64,000 bases of DNA from positions 124,001-188,000 of the forward strand of contig NZ_FQYW01000005.1 of NCBI RefSeq assembly GCF_900141865.1, in the 5' to 3' direction. A program made the translations under genes and the position numbers. Below the pieces are notes generated by a model. It saw only the letters and a list, made by a program, of their open reading frames with translations. It was not told where the DNA came from and ran no database searches. Below are positions 54,196-61,951 of the stretch, piece after piece (position 1 is the first letter of the stretch; every line of letters starts with the position of its first letter). This DNA comes from Anaerovibrio lipolyticus DSM 3074 (lineage in GTDB: Bacteria; Bacillota; Negativicutes; Selenomonadales; Selenomonadaceae).

Positions 54196-55140
54196 TCAAA
54201 TCTTGATATTCTTGGCCTCAGCCAGGGTTGCCCGTGCCTCAGTCACTAAGCTCTCGATTATAGTAGCCATCGGCTCGATTTTCTTTAGTGGGGTCAGGCT
54301 CTGCCCAGCCTGAATCATGCCCTTTTCCATATCACCATCAACAGCAGCCAGCTTATTGGTACCTGTAGCCAGCTTAAGAAGCTCCTCCTTAGTAGCCTTG
54401 CCAGAAAATTCCAAAGCCTGATATTCCTCGGAGAATTTGTTTTTAAGACCTCTTACCGCACTCTTGATAGTCTGACCGGTTACTATAGTATCCGTATCAA
54501 CTGCCTCAATGAGTTTCTGCTTAAAATTATCGTGTACCGGGCATTCCTCCGCCACCAGGAAGCGGGTACCCATCTGAACACCAGCTGCTCCCATCAACAG
54601 AGCAGCTGCAATACCACGACCATCTGCAATACCGCCAGCCATTACCACTGGGATATTTACCTCCGGAATAACCTGAGTCATCAGAGCCATGGTGGTAAGC
54701 ACACCAATGTGACCGCCAGCTTCCATTCCCTCTACCACAATAGCATCTGCATTGTTCTGCTCAAGGCGCTTAGCGAGCTTAACATTTGGCACTACTGGAA
54801 TTACCTTTATATCAGCCTTATGAAGTGGCTCCACAAAAGGAACAGGATTTCCGGCACCTAAAGTAACAAACGCTGGCTTCTCCTCACAGATAACCTCCAA
54901 AATCTCGTCCTTATTTGGAGCCATTAACATGATGTTTACACCAAAAGGCTTATCCGTCAATGTCTTGGCCTTGCGGATTTCATCCCTTACATAATCGGTG
55001 GTACGACCACCACAGGATATGATACCAGCTCCCCCAGCATTTGATACTGCTGCCGCCATCTTGGCATCAGAAATCCAGGCCATCCCCCCCTGAATAATTG
55101 GATACTTTATCCCCAGAACCTCACAAATACTTTTTGCCAT
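54196..55140 (-). CDS. fabK: Enoyl-ACP reductase II
   Basis: A 314-residue FMN enzyme of the nitronate-monooxygenase fold. Segments YPIIQGGMAWISDA (13-26), DKPFGVNIMLMAPN, VVEGMEAGGHIG (135-146, active-site His144) and MAGGIADGRG follow pneumococcal FabK closely. It would reduce trans-2-enoyl-ACP in fatty acid synthesis. Other fatty acid genes are not adjacent. A plain nitronate monooxygenase is the alternative but fits less well. Confidence 0.88.
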   Translation of the reverse strand: MAKSICEVLGIKYPIIQGGMAWISDAKMAAAVSNAGGAGIISCGGRTTDYVRDEIRKAKTLTDKPFGVNIMLMAPNKDEILEVICEEKPAFVTLGAGNPVPFVEPLHKADIKVIPVVPNVKLAKRLEQNNADAIVVEGMEAGGHIGVLTTMALMTQVIPEVNIPVVMAGGIADGRGIAAALLMGAAGVQMGTRFLVAEECPVHDNFKQKLIEAVDTDTIVTGQTIKSAVRGLKNKFSEEYQALEFSGKATKEELLKLATGTNKLAAVDGDMEKGMIQAGQSLTPLKKIEPMATIIESLVTEARATLAEAKNIKI

Positions 55141-55185
55141 ATCAGCACCTCCATTTTCAAAATCTTTACCCCTTTAATTCAACAA

Positions 55186-55608
55186 CTATATAGTTATTCC
55201 CTTTTTCTCTACATGCTTTGTTATCCACTCTGTAACATATTCGCAAGAAAAGCTGCCGTCAGCAACTCCTATTACCAATATTTCCATTTCTTCAGTTTCA
55301 TACAATAAAGTCTTCTCATTCATAAAAAGAAAAACTTCCATTGCGTGAACGGCTGTCCTTTTATTTCCATCTACAAACGCATGATTATTGGCAATGCCAA
55401 AAAACAGGCGTGCCGCCTTTTCAAATAAAGTGGGAAACAAATCCTTTCCCCCAAAAGTCTGAAATGATGCATTTATTGCTGACTCTAGCAATGCCATATC
55501 ACGAATACCGTCTTCTACTGGAATATTGCTCGCCTCTAAATCAGTATGAAATTGCACTATGTCATCCAATAAAATTTCAGTAATGTACTCTATAGTAGCA
55601 TAACTCAT
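55186..55608 (-). CDS. doc: Doc-type Fic-family toxin
   Basis: A 140-residue death-on-curing protein. The Fic motif HAFVDGNKRT is at 76-85, the form used by Doc to phosphorylate elongation factor Tu. Its start overlaps the stop of the antitoxin gene (ATGA). Whether the toxin is active cannot be told from sequence, but all motif residues are present. Confidence 0.88.
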   Translation of the reverse strand: MSYATIEYITEILLDDIVQFHTDLEASNIPVEDGIRDMALLESAINASFQTFGGKDLFPTLFEKAARLFFGIANNHAFVDGNKRTAVHAMEVFLFMNEKTLLYETEEMEILVIGVADGSFSCEYVTEWITKHVEKKGITI

Positions 55609-55766
55609 TTATAAGCCAGCCTCCGATAAAGTTCCTCATTCTTTTTCATTATATCCTGAGACACTTCCCGCATTGCCTCCTTGATGGCCTCACTATTCCG
55701 AGAGTTAAGTACGACTCTTTTTACCTGTTCCTGATCATCTTCTTTAACATCAATATTATCAGTCAT
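55605..55766 (-). CDS. Probable antitoxin partner of Doc
   Basis: A 53-residue protein beginning MTDNIDVKEDDQEQ and ending ELYRRLAYK, acidic at the N-terminus and with a basic amphipathic C-terminal helix suited to wrap a Doc toxin. It is too short to show a clear Phd DNA-binding domain. AGGAGGTG precedes the ATG at 55766, and the TGA overlaps the toxin ATG by four bases, the usual coupling in such pairs. The antitoxin role is inferred from context. Confidence 0.75.
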   Translation of the reverse strand: MTDNIDVKEDDQEQVKRVVLNSRNSEAIKEAMREVSQDIMKKNEELYRRLAYK

Positions 55767-55905
55767 AATCAACACCTCCTACAATTCTTGCTTGAAGTAT
55801 ATCATTAGCCTATATTATTAGCAAGAACTATATTTATAAACTTTATATAAGTGTTCATAGAAAGTATTTAATATTTTTTAATAGCCAATCTCTATTTAAA
55901 CACAT

Positions 55906-55936
55906 ATTAAAGGAGATGCCTCCCAAAGGAAGCATC
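55906..55936 (-). terminator. Terminator of the acyl-sugar cassette
   Basis: GATGCTTCC pairs with GGAGGCATC on the minus strand, followed by TCCTTTAAT; the T-run is weak. It lies 18 bp past the ketoacyl synthase stop. Confidence 0.6.
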
Positions 55937-55953
55937 TTCGTCAAATATGCTAT

Positions 55954-56943
55954 TTATAAGCATTCTGTCAAGTCTACAATACAGCCGCCCCAGGACAGCC
56001 CCACTCCAAAGCCCATCAGCATTACCCTATGCAAATTCTCCGGTTCGTTTTCCTTCATCATATCCACCAAGGCAATTGGTATGGAATTTGAAACAGTATT
56101 GCCATATTCCTGCACATCATTCCAATATGGTAACTTCTTTAACTTGCATATTTTTTGCAAACTTTTCAGCATAAAGTTATTGGCCTGATGAAAAACATAA
56201 TAATCAATGTCTGTTCTGTCTAAATTATTAGCTGAAAATATCTCATTCAGACTGGGCGGAACAACCTCAAGAGCAAAATCCATAATCGCCCCACCATCCA
56301 TAAAAAGATTACGATTTGTCCTCTTATTATCATATCTATCGGTAACATTTTTAATTTCAGTGGTCTGGTAAGGGTGTCTTGCTCCGCCAACCGGGACAAT
56401 AAGGTTATTATAGCCGCTTCCATCAGTACCATATTTAAAGCCATATAATCCCTCTGAATCACTTTCTTTACCTACTACCAATGTAGCAGTGGCTGCATCA
56501 CCAAATAAAGGCAATACTGCATGATCTTCTGGATTAATGTACTTACTATAGGTCTCTGCTGTCAATAACAATACATTTCGTGCCTGCCCTGATTCGATAA
56601 GTCCTTTGGCCAATCCCAGCCCATAAATATATCCTGTACATCCATGATTGTAGTCCAAAGCCCCGCAATTCTTGGATAATCCCAATCTATCCTGAATAAT
56701 ACATGCAGTGGTCGGCAAATAATAATCTGGGGACTGACTACAAAACAACACATAATCTATATTTTCTTTAGATACATCTGCCAATAATTTTTCGGCGGCT
56801 TTAACGGCCATATCCGAGGAAGTTTCATTTCCACCAGCCACATGACGGTACTCTATACCAGTCTTTACCCGCAGACGTTCATTTAAATTTTCCTCAACCT
56901 TTTCTGGCAAATAATAAGTAATTCTTTCAATATATGCTTTCAA
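55954..56943 (-). CDS. 3-oxoacyl-ACP synthase III family protein
   Basis: A 329-residue thiolase-fold condensing enzyme. The KAS III triad is Cys102 (NHGCTGYIYGL), His252 (VFHQANN) and Asn282 (YGNTVSNS). It is more divergent than housekeeping FabH and sits last in an operon with a dedicated acyl carrier protein, a reductase and an acetyltransferase. It may start a short acyl chain that is transferred to a sugar. Substrate unknown. Confidence 0.9.
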   Translation of the reverse strand: MKAYIERITYYLPEKVEENLNERLRVKTGIEYRHVAGGNETSSDMAVKAAEKLLADVSKENIDYVLFCSQSPDYYLPTTACIIQDRLGLSKNCGALDYNHGCTGYIYGLGLAKGLIESGQARNVLLLTAETYSKYINPEDHAVLPLFGDAATATLVVGKESDSEGLYGFKYGTDGSGYNNLIVPVGGARHPYQTTEIKNVTDRYDNKRTNRNLFMDGGAIMDFALEVVPPSLNEIFSANNLDRTDIDYYVFHQANNFMLKSLQKICKLKKLPYWNDVQEYGNTVSNSIPIALVDMMKENEPENLHRVMLMGFGVGLSWGGCIVDLTECL

Positions 56944-57009
56944 TGATTATTCCCTCACACATTAAAATAATCGGTACTTGCTACCGTTATGTATATTTGC
57001 AGTGGTCAA

Positions 57010-57768
57010 TTATACCCCCCCTAGGAGATAGCCACCATCCACCACAATATTTGTGCCTGTTATCCAACGTGCACGCTCACTCAACAGAAACAATACCATG
57101 CCAGTAACGTCCTCCGGCTCACCTATTCCCAATAAATGCCAATCATAAAATTTCTTATTAACCAAAGAGCTTTCATCTTCTTTTCTTGTCAGCTCTGTAT
57201 TGACCCAGCCAGGGCTTACTGTATTTATACGATTTCCCCGCGTATAGATTTCCTTGGCAATGGAACGAACTGCTCCCTGTATAGCCAATTTCGCTGAGGA
57301 ATAGGCAAAATTGCTTTTTTCACCAATAGTGGCTGCTACTGACGAAAATAATATACTTGAACAACCATCCATAGCATTTTTCTTTTTATTGACAAGCTGT
57401 ATAAAACGAATACCGGACCAAAAACTTATATCCATAATTTTTCTAGCTTCCGACTCATCATAATTACGCAAAGGGGTACTAGAAAAAATTCCCGCAGCAT
57501 GGACTGCCCCATTAATTTTTCCATAGCTTGCAACAAAAGAAGAAATAACCTCTGCCATCCCTTTAGTATCGCAAACATCAATAGTTGCTGTAATAATGTG
57601 TTTAGGATACTCATGTTTTAGCTCCTGCAACCGCTCTTTACGTCTAGCTATGGCTAAAACCATGGCACCAGAAGCAGCGAGTTCCTCAGCCACCTTTCGT
57701 CCCATTCCAGATGAAGCACCAGTAACAACAAACCGCTCCCCAGAAAAATTATATAGTACACTTCCCAT
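57010..57768 (-). CDS. Short-chain dehydrogenase/reductase (FabG-like)
   Basis: A 252-residue NAD(P)-dependent oxidoreductase. The cofactor loop TGASSGMG is at 16-23 and the catalytic Ser142/Ser143, Tyr156 and Lys160 (YSSAK) are present; the C-terminus has SPGWVNTELT and TGTNIVVDGGY. In this operon it probably reduces a 3-oxoacyl-ACP made by the adjacent condensing enzyme, though action on a sugar is possible. Confidence 0.9.
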   Translation of the reverse strand: MGSVLYNFSGERFVVTGASSGMGRKVAEELAASGAMVLAIARRKERLQELKHEYPKHIITATIDVCDTKGMAEVISSFVASYGKINGAVHAAGIFSSTPLRNYDESEARKIMDISFWSGIRFIQLVNKKKNAMDGCSSILFSSVAATIGEKSNFAYSSAKLAIQGAVRSIAKEIYTRGNRINTVSPGWVNTELTRKEDESSLVNKKFYDWHLLGIGEPEDVTGMVLFLLSERARWITGTNIVVDGGYLLGGV

Positions 57769-57791
57769 CCATTCCTCCGCAAATCAGACTC

Positions 57792-58010
57792 TTATTTCAT
57801 CAGTTCAAATAAATCTTTCACTGTCTTAGCCTCATTTACTACTTCACGATTTACATTAGTAAAACCAAGCTCTTTTGCCATAGCTATGAAGCTAACAAAA
57901 CTGAGGGAATCCCATTCCTCAACATCTGCCAAAGCCATCTCCAGAGAAATCTCTACATCAGTATCTAAAACATCTTCCTGCATTTTTTCAATAAATTCCT
58001 GTTCAGTCAT
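57792..58010 (-). CDS. Acyl carrier protein, cassette-specific
   Basis: A 72-residue acidic protein with the phosphopantetheine attachment site EWDSLSFVSF, Ser35. It differs from housekeeping AcpP (which usually has GADSLD) and has its own neighbours, so it is probably dedicated to this cassette. It lies 23 bp upstream of the dehydrogenase gene. Confidence 0.9.
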   Translation of the reverse strand: MTEQEFIEKMQEDVLDTDVEISLEMALADVEEWDSLSFVSFIAMAKELGFTNVNREVVNEAKTVKDLFELMK

Positions 58011-58047
58011 TTTTACATTCCTCCAAACTATATAAGACTATCTTTAT

Positions 58048-58611
58048 TTATTCTAAACACAAATATTCCTGTAATACTTTCTTATGGGTAAGCCATCTTG
58101 TCTTATCGATTTCTAACCTATAAGTCAATTTCTCTTTTCCATCTTTTAACACATAATGTTCTTGCTCCTTGATAATTTCATATCCCAAGAACTTATCTAG
58201 TTTTAATGCCCGCTTATTATCAGCAAATACATCAGTATTAAGTTTGAGCATATCTAGAACCTTAAAGGCATATTCTATACTTGTGTAAAATAAACACATT
58301 GCTGCATCTTTTGGAGCATCTATATCAATGCCTAAATATGCTCCTGGAGAACATGAGTGATTTTCTTCATCATATTCTGTATACCCTATATAACCAATTG
58401 GTACGCCTCGATATTCAAACACAAAATTTCTTGTTACTGTTTGCTCCTTCATTCGCGTAAACCATCCATAATGCTCATCCCATGTAATTTTGTGATCAGT
58501 CAACATTTGTGAATGAACCTTCTCTGAGTTTCGCCATTCTAAAATTAACTTCAAATCTCTTTCCTCAACAGGACGAATGCTGTAGTCAACAGTTACATTC
58601 AATGGTTCCAT
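58048..58611 (-). CDS. GNAT acetyltransferase, PseH-like
   Basis: A 187-residue GNAT-fold protein. RPVEERDLKLILEWRNSEKVHSQMLT and ITWDEHYGWFTRM match sugar N-acetyltransferases such as PseH, which acetylates the 4-amino group on the path to pseudaminic acid. The acyl-CoA or acyl-ACP strand region (GIDIDAPKDAAMC) is less typical. First gene of the cassette, with GGGGGG upstream. An acyl-ACP donor is a possibility given the next gene. Confidence 0.85.
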   Translation of the reverse strand: MEPLNVTVDYSIRPVEERDLKLILEWRNSEKVHSQMLTDHKITWDEHYGWFTRMKEQTVTRNFVFEYRGVPIGYIGYTEYDEENHSCSPGAYLGIDIDAPKDAAMCLFYTSIEYAFKVLDMLKLNTDVFADNKRALKLDKFLGYEIIKEQEHYVLKDGKEKLTYRLEIDKTRWLTHKKVLQEYLCLE

Positions 58612-58619
58612 AGTTACCC

Positions 58620-58834
58620 CCCTAATTTCATTATTTATGACCTCTTGCTTGTCATTACTCGCGTTTTCAGTGTAGGAATTGAATTTAACATGGTATTTTA
58701 ATTCTTATTATGTTATTAATTATAACATATTTTATAATATATAATCTCTAATTATATATTTTATATTTAATAGTTTTAAATATATTTTTCATGTTTATAA
58801 TCTAACATATATAAAACGTGTTTTTATAACATAT
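58620..58834. other. AT-rich divergent promoter region with repeated motif
   Basis: The gap between the PseH-like gene and the ribbon-helix-helix gene is extremely AT-rich. An 11-bp direct repeat TTATAACATAT occurs at 58720-58730 and 58824-58834, and GTTAT-N5-ATAAC forms a small inverted repeat at about 58712-58726. It may hold operators for the neighbouring regulator. Confidence 0.4.
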
Positions 58835-58892
58835 GCAGAAACATTTATATATCATGTTTTTCAGTATAGAATATTCTAAAGAGGTGATGAAC

Positions 58893-59087
58893 ATGAGTAG
58901 TAAGCTGCTCATCACGAAGAAAATGCGCGGTGATGACGGTTACCGTGTGTTCTCGGTAAGATTAAAAACGGAACTTTTAGACCAAGTAAATGCACTTGCA
59001 GACGATACAGGACGTACACGCAACGAACTGATAGGAATGTTGTTAGAGTTCGCACTTGAACACAGCGAAGTAGTAAATGACCGTTAA
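58893..59087 (+). CDS. Ribbon-helix-helix (CopG-like) protein
   Basis: A 64-residue DNA-binding protein: RVFSVRLKTELLDQVNALADDTGRTRNELIGMLLEFAL is a ribbon strand followed by two helices. The ATG at 58893 has GAGGTG upstream; the longer frame from 58833 adds a hydrophobic stretch that is probably not translated. No toxin gene follows, so it may be a stand-alone regulator. Confidence 0.8.
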   Translation: MSSKLLITKKMRGDDGYRVFSVRLKTELLDQVNALADDTGRTRNELIGMLLEFALEHSEVVNDR

Positions 59088-59114
59088 TGCGGCGTCTTAG
59101 ATTGTCAACCTTAT

Positions 59115-59166
59115 TAAGTAAACTAGCCAGCCCTTTACACAAGTTCGGGGCTGGCTAGTTTACTTA
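59115..59166. terminator. 19-bp perfect inverted repeat
   Basis: TAAGTAAACTAGCCAGCCC (59115-59133) is perfectly repeated in reverse at 59148-59166 around a 14-base loop, 28 bp past the stop of the ribbon-helix-helix gene. The T-run is poor, so it may be a terminator or a processed RNA end. Confidence 0.6.
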
Positions 59167-59172
59167 TATTTA

Positions 59173-59357
59173 GCGGGTGGCATGGAGCGATTCCATGAAT
59201 AAGCAGAGCTATAAATGTCACATCAATACGACATTTATAAGAGCATATATGATATGACTGACGGCTGCGAAGCCCGTCAATATTCTAACGAAGCAGATAA
59301 TTTTGTGATGTGACACTAGCGGCGCGAATGAATGGAACACTCCATGTCAGGCCCCGC
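59173..59357. repeat. Structured intergenic element C
   Basis: Nested inverted repeats: imperfect outer arms of about 24 bp (59173-59196 with 59332-59357), a perfect 10-bp stem TGTCACATCA/TGATGTGACA (59216-59225 with 59306-59315), a competing 10-bp hairpin (59210-59219 with 59230-59239), and an apical hairpin TGACGG/CCGTCA (59259-59264 with 59274-59279). No open reading frame. It could be a miniature mobile repeat or a structured RNA. Confidence 0.6.
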
Positions 59358-59373
59358 AAATGTTTCTGTAAAA

Positions 59374-59410
59374 TAAAAAGGGATGCCCCATAAGGAAGCA
59401 TCCCTTTATT
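59374..59410 (-). terminator. Terminator of the methylmalonyl-CoA operon
   Basis: AAGGGATGC pairs with GCATCCCTT on the minus strand and is followed by TTTATTTT. Confidence 0.85.
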
Positions 59411-59424
59411 ATTTAATATGATTT

Positions 59425-59480
59425 ACACCTCATCCGTCAACTGCGTTGACACCTTCTCCATAGGGGAAGGCAAGGTAAGG
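59425..59480. repeat. REP-like palindromic repeat
   Basis: Two small hairpins, GTCAA-N5-TTGAC (59436-59450) and CCTTC-N8-GGAAGG (59452-59470), lie between the biotin-carrier stop and its terminator. The pattern resembles short palindromic repeats common between genes in this group; a related fragment is at 13287-13310. Confidence 0.5.
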
Positions 59481-59483
59481 ATT

Positions 59484-59879
59484 TTAGCCGATGATAACCA
59501 TAGCCTCGCCTGCAGCAACAGTGGAGCCCTCGGATACGTTAACAGCCTTAACAGTACCATCGCAAGGAGCAGGAATCTCGTTCTGCATCTTCATAGCCTC
59601 GAGGATGATTACAGTGTCACCGGACTTAACAGCAGTGCCTTCGCCAGCAACAACCTTCAGAACCTTACCAGGCATTGGAGCTGCTACAGCAGTCTCACCA
59701 GCGCCAGCAGCTACAGCAGCCTTCTTAGCTGGAGCAGGTGCAGCAGCTGGAGCAGGAGCTGCCTTAGGAGCAGCAGGTGCAGCCTTTGGAGCAGCAGCCT
59801 TTGCAGAAGCTGCGCCCTTTACTTCCTCAACCTCAACCTCATAAGCGGTACCATTTACTTTGATATTGAACTTTTTCAT
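59484..59879 (-). CDS. Biotin carrier protein of methylmalonyl-CoA decarboxylase
   Basis: A 131-residue protein: an N-terminal adapter (about 1-20), a flexible Ala/Pro-rich linker (about 22-62), and a biotinyl domain with the attachment motif EAMKM, Lys97. It carries CO2 between the carboxyltransferase and a partner. It lies 36 bp downstream of the carboxyltransferase gene and ends the operon. Confidence 0.93.
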   Translation of the reverse strand: MKKFNIKVNGTAYEVEVEEVKGAASAKAAAPKAAPAAPKAAPAPAAAPAPAKKAAVAAGAGETAVAAPMPGKVLKVVAGEGTAVKSGDTVIILEAMKMQNEIPAPCDGTVKAVNVSEGSTVAAGEAMVIIG

Positions 59880-59915
59880 TTAATCTTTCCTCCAAATATA
59901 AGTATTTCTTCTGAA

Positions 59916-61451
59916 TTAAAGTGGAATGTTGCCGTGCTTCTTGGCAGGCATAGCCTCACGCTTGCAAGCGCAAGCATTCAGTGCAGTGATGATACGAGGG
60001 CGGGTCTCAACAGGCTCAATAACCATGTCAGCATAACCGCGCTCAGCAGCCTTATAAGGGGTTGCGAACTCATCAACATAATCCTGAGTGTGCTGAGCCT
60101 TAACATCTGGCTCATCACGCTTAAAGATAATGTTAGCAGCACCTGCAGGACCCATAACTGCGATTTCGGAAGTAGGCCAAGCCATAACCTGGTCTGCGCC
60201 CAGCTCGCGGCAGCACATAGCGATGTAGGAACCGCCATAAGCCTTACGGGTAATAACAGTAATCTTTGGAACAGTTGCTTCACTGTAAGCATACAACATC
60301 TTTGCACCATGACGAATGATACCGCCATGCTCCTGACCAACGCCTGGCAGGAAGCCTGGTACGTCAACAAGATTAACAAGAGGAATGTTGAATGCATCAC
60401 AGAAACGAATGAAACGAGCAGACTTATCAGAAGCATCAATATCAAGGCAGCCGCCCATAACCTTAGGCTGATTTGCAATGATACCTACGCTACGGCCATC
60501 AAAACGTGCAAAGCAGGTAATGATGTTGGTAGCAAAATGCTGATGTACTTCATAGAACTCGCCGTTATCAACTATTGCAGCAATGATATCCTTCATATCA
60601 TAAGGCTGGTTAGGGTCATCTGGAATAACGGTGTTCAAGCTGTCGTCCATACGATCTGGGTCATCACCAGTATCAAACATTGGAGCGGACTCCATGTTAT
60701 TGCTTGGCAGATAGCTCAAGAGATAACGAATCTGCTCAATGCAGTCCTTCTCATCTGCAGCTACAAAGTGAGCAACGCCGGACTTGGTGTTGTGAGTCAT
60801 TGCACCGCCAAGGGCCTCAGCAGTAACCTCCTCGTAGGTTACGGACTTGATAACTGCCGGACCAGTGATGAACATCTGGGAAGTCTTATCCACCATGTAG
60901 ATAAAGTCAGTGATAGCTGGAGAATATACAGCACCGCCTGCACATGGTCCCATGATTACAGAAATCTGAGGGATAACGCCGGAAGCTGCGGTATTGCGGT
61001 AGAAGATACCAGCATAACCGGAGAGAGCATCAACAGCCTCCTGAATACGGGCACCGCCGGAATCATTGATACCGATGCAAGGAGCACCCATCTTCATTGC
61101 CAGATCCTGAACCTTCCAGATCTTCTTTGCGTGCATTTCACCAAGGGAACCACCCTCTACGGTGAAGTCCTGTGCAAAGGCATAAACCAGACGGCCATCA
61201 ACAGTACCGTAACCAGTTACAACGCCCTCTGCTGGAAGATCCTTCTTCTCCTGACCAAAGTTAGTACAACGATGCTTTACAAAAGCATCCAGTTCTGTGA
61301 AAGAATCCTCATCAAAGAGGAGCTCAAGACGCTCACGGGCAGTCATTTTGCCCTTGGCATGCTGCTTTTCAATACGTGCCTCGCCGCCGCCGAGCTCAAT
61401 GTGAGCCTTCTTTTCTTTCATAAGTTCAATTTTTTCCTGAACTGTAGCCAT
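59916..61451 (-). CDS. mmdA: Methylmalonyl-CoA decarboxylase / acyl-CoA carboxyltransferase alpha subunit
   Basis: A 511-residue carboxyltransferase with two crotonase-like halves (about 10-255 and 265-505). SGGARIQEAVDALSGYAGIFYRN and GPCAGGAVYSPA mark the acyl-CoA half, and VDVPGFLPGVGQEHGGIIRHGAK the biotin half. It would remove the carboxyl of methylmalonyl-CoA to give propionyl-CoA. The ATG at 61451 has AGGAGG upstream. No membrane beta subunit is in view, so whether the enzyme is a sodium pump or a transcarboxylase stays open. Confidence 0.93.
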   Translation of the reverse strand: MATVQEKIELMKEKKAHIELGGGEARIEKQHAKGKMTARERLELLFDEDSFTELDAFVKHRCTNFGQEKKDLPAEGVVTGYGTVDGRLVYAFAQDFTVEGGSLGEMHAKKIWKVQDLAMKMGAPCIGINDSGGARIQEAVDALSGYAGIFYRNTAASGVIPQISVIMGPCAGGAVYSPAITDFIYMVDKTSQMFITGPAVIKSVTYEEVTAEALGGAMTHNTKSGVAHFVAADEKDCIEQIRYLLSYLPSNNMESAPMFDTGDDPDRMDDSLNTVIPDDPNQPYDMKDIIAAIVDNGEFYEVHQHFATNIITCFARFDGRSVGIIANQPKVMGGCLDIDASDKSARFIRFCDAFNIPLVNLVDVPGFLPGVGQEHGGIIRHGAKMLYAYSEATVPKITVITRKAYGGSYIAMCCRELGADQVMAWPTSEIAVMGPAGAANIIFKRDEPDVKAQHTQDYVDEFATPYKAAERGYADMVIEPVETRPRIITALNACACKREAMPAKKHGNIPL

Positions 61452-61496
61452 TTTTTGCCTCCTAATCAGCCACAAGTGGCTGTATTTAATACATGA

Positions 61497-61919
61497 TTAA
61501 CGGTCTTCGTGCTGACAAAGTTCGAGCAGAACGCCACCAGCAGATTTTGGATGAACAAATGCAATGTCAGCGCCGCCAGCACCCTTACGAGGAGCCTTGT
61601 CAATCATAACAATGCCCTTCTCCTGGAGGTCAGCAATTGCAGCAGGAAGATCATCAACACGGAGAGCAATGTGCTGAATACCGCCACGGCCGCCGTTCTT
61701 CTCGATGAACTTGGCGATAGGGCTGTCATCAGCAGTACCAACCAAAAGCTCAATCTCGGAACCGTTTGGAGTAGGATGGAAGGTAGTGGTAACCTTCTGC
61801 TCTGCAACAGTTTCCTCGCCAGTGCAAGCCAAACCGATAGTAGTCCAGAGATCCTTGCCCTCCTGTAAATCCTTGCATGCAATACCAATGTGATCAACGC
61901 CTAAAATCTTGAATGCCAT
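61497..61919 (-). CDS. mce: Methylmalonyl-CoA epimerase
   Basis: A 140-residue vicinal-oxygen-chelate enzyme interconverting (R)- and (S)-methylmalonyl-CoA. Metal ligands are in DHIGIAC and GIQHIALRVDD, and the C-terminal glutamate lies in GVLLELCQ. It lies between meaB and mmdA in the operon. Confidence 0.95.
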   Translation of the reverse strand: MAFKILGVDHIGIACKDLQEGKDLWTTIGLACTGEETVAEQKVTTTFHPTPNGSEIELLVGTADDSPIAKFIEKNGGRGGIQHIALRVDDLPAAIADLQEKGIVMIDKAPRKGAGGADIAFVHPKSAGGVLLELCQHEDR

Positions 61920-61951
61920 TTTTGTTTTCCCCCTAAATCTCTAATTCACAC

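Noticed and set aside
59418-61496. 692-residue open frame on the plus strand across the methylmalonyl-CoA genes
   Set aside because: It is antisense to two strongly conserved genes and its product has no family features; codon bias on the opposite strand explains the lack of stops.
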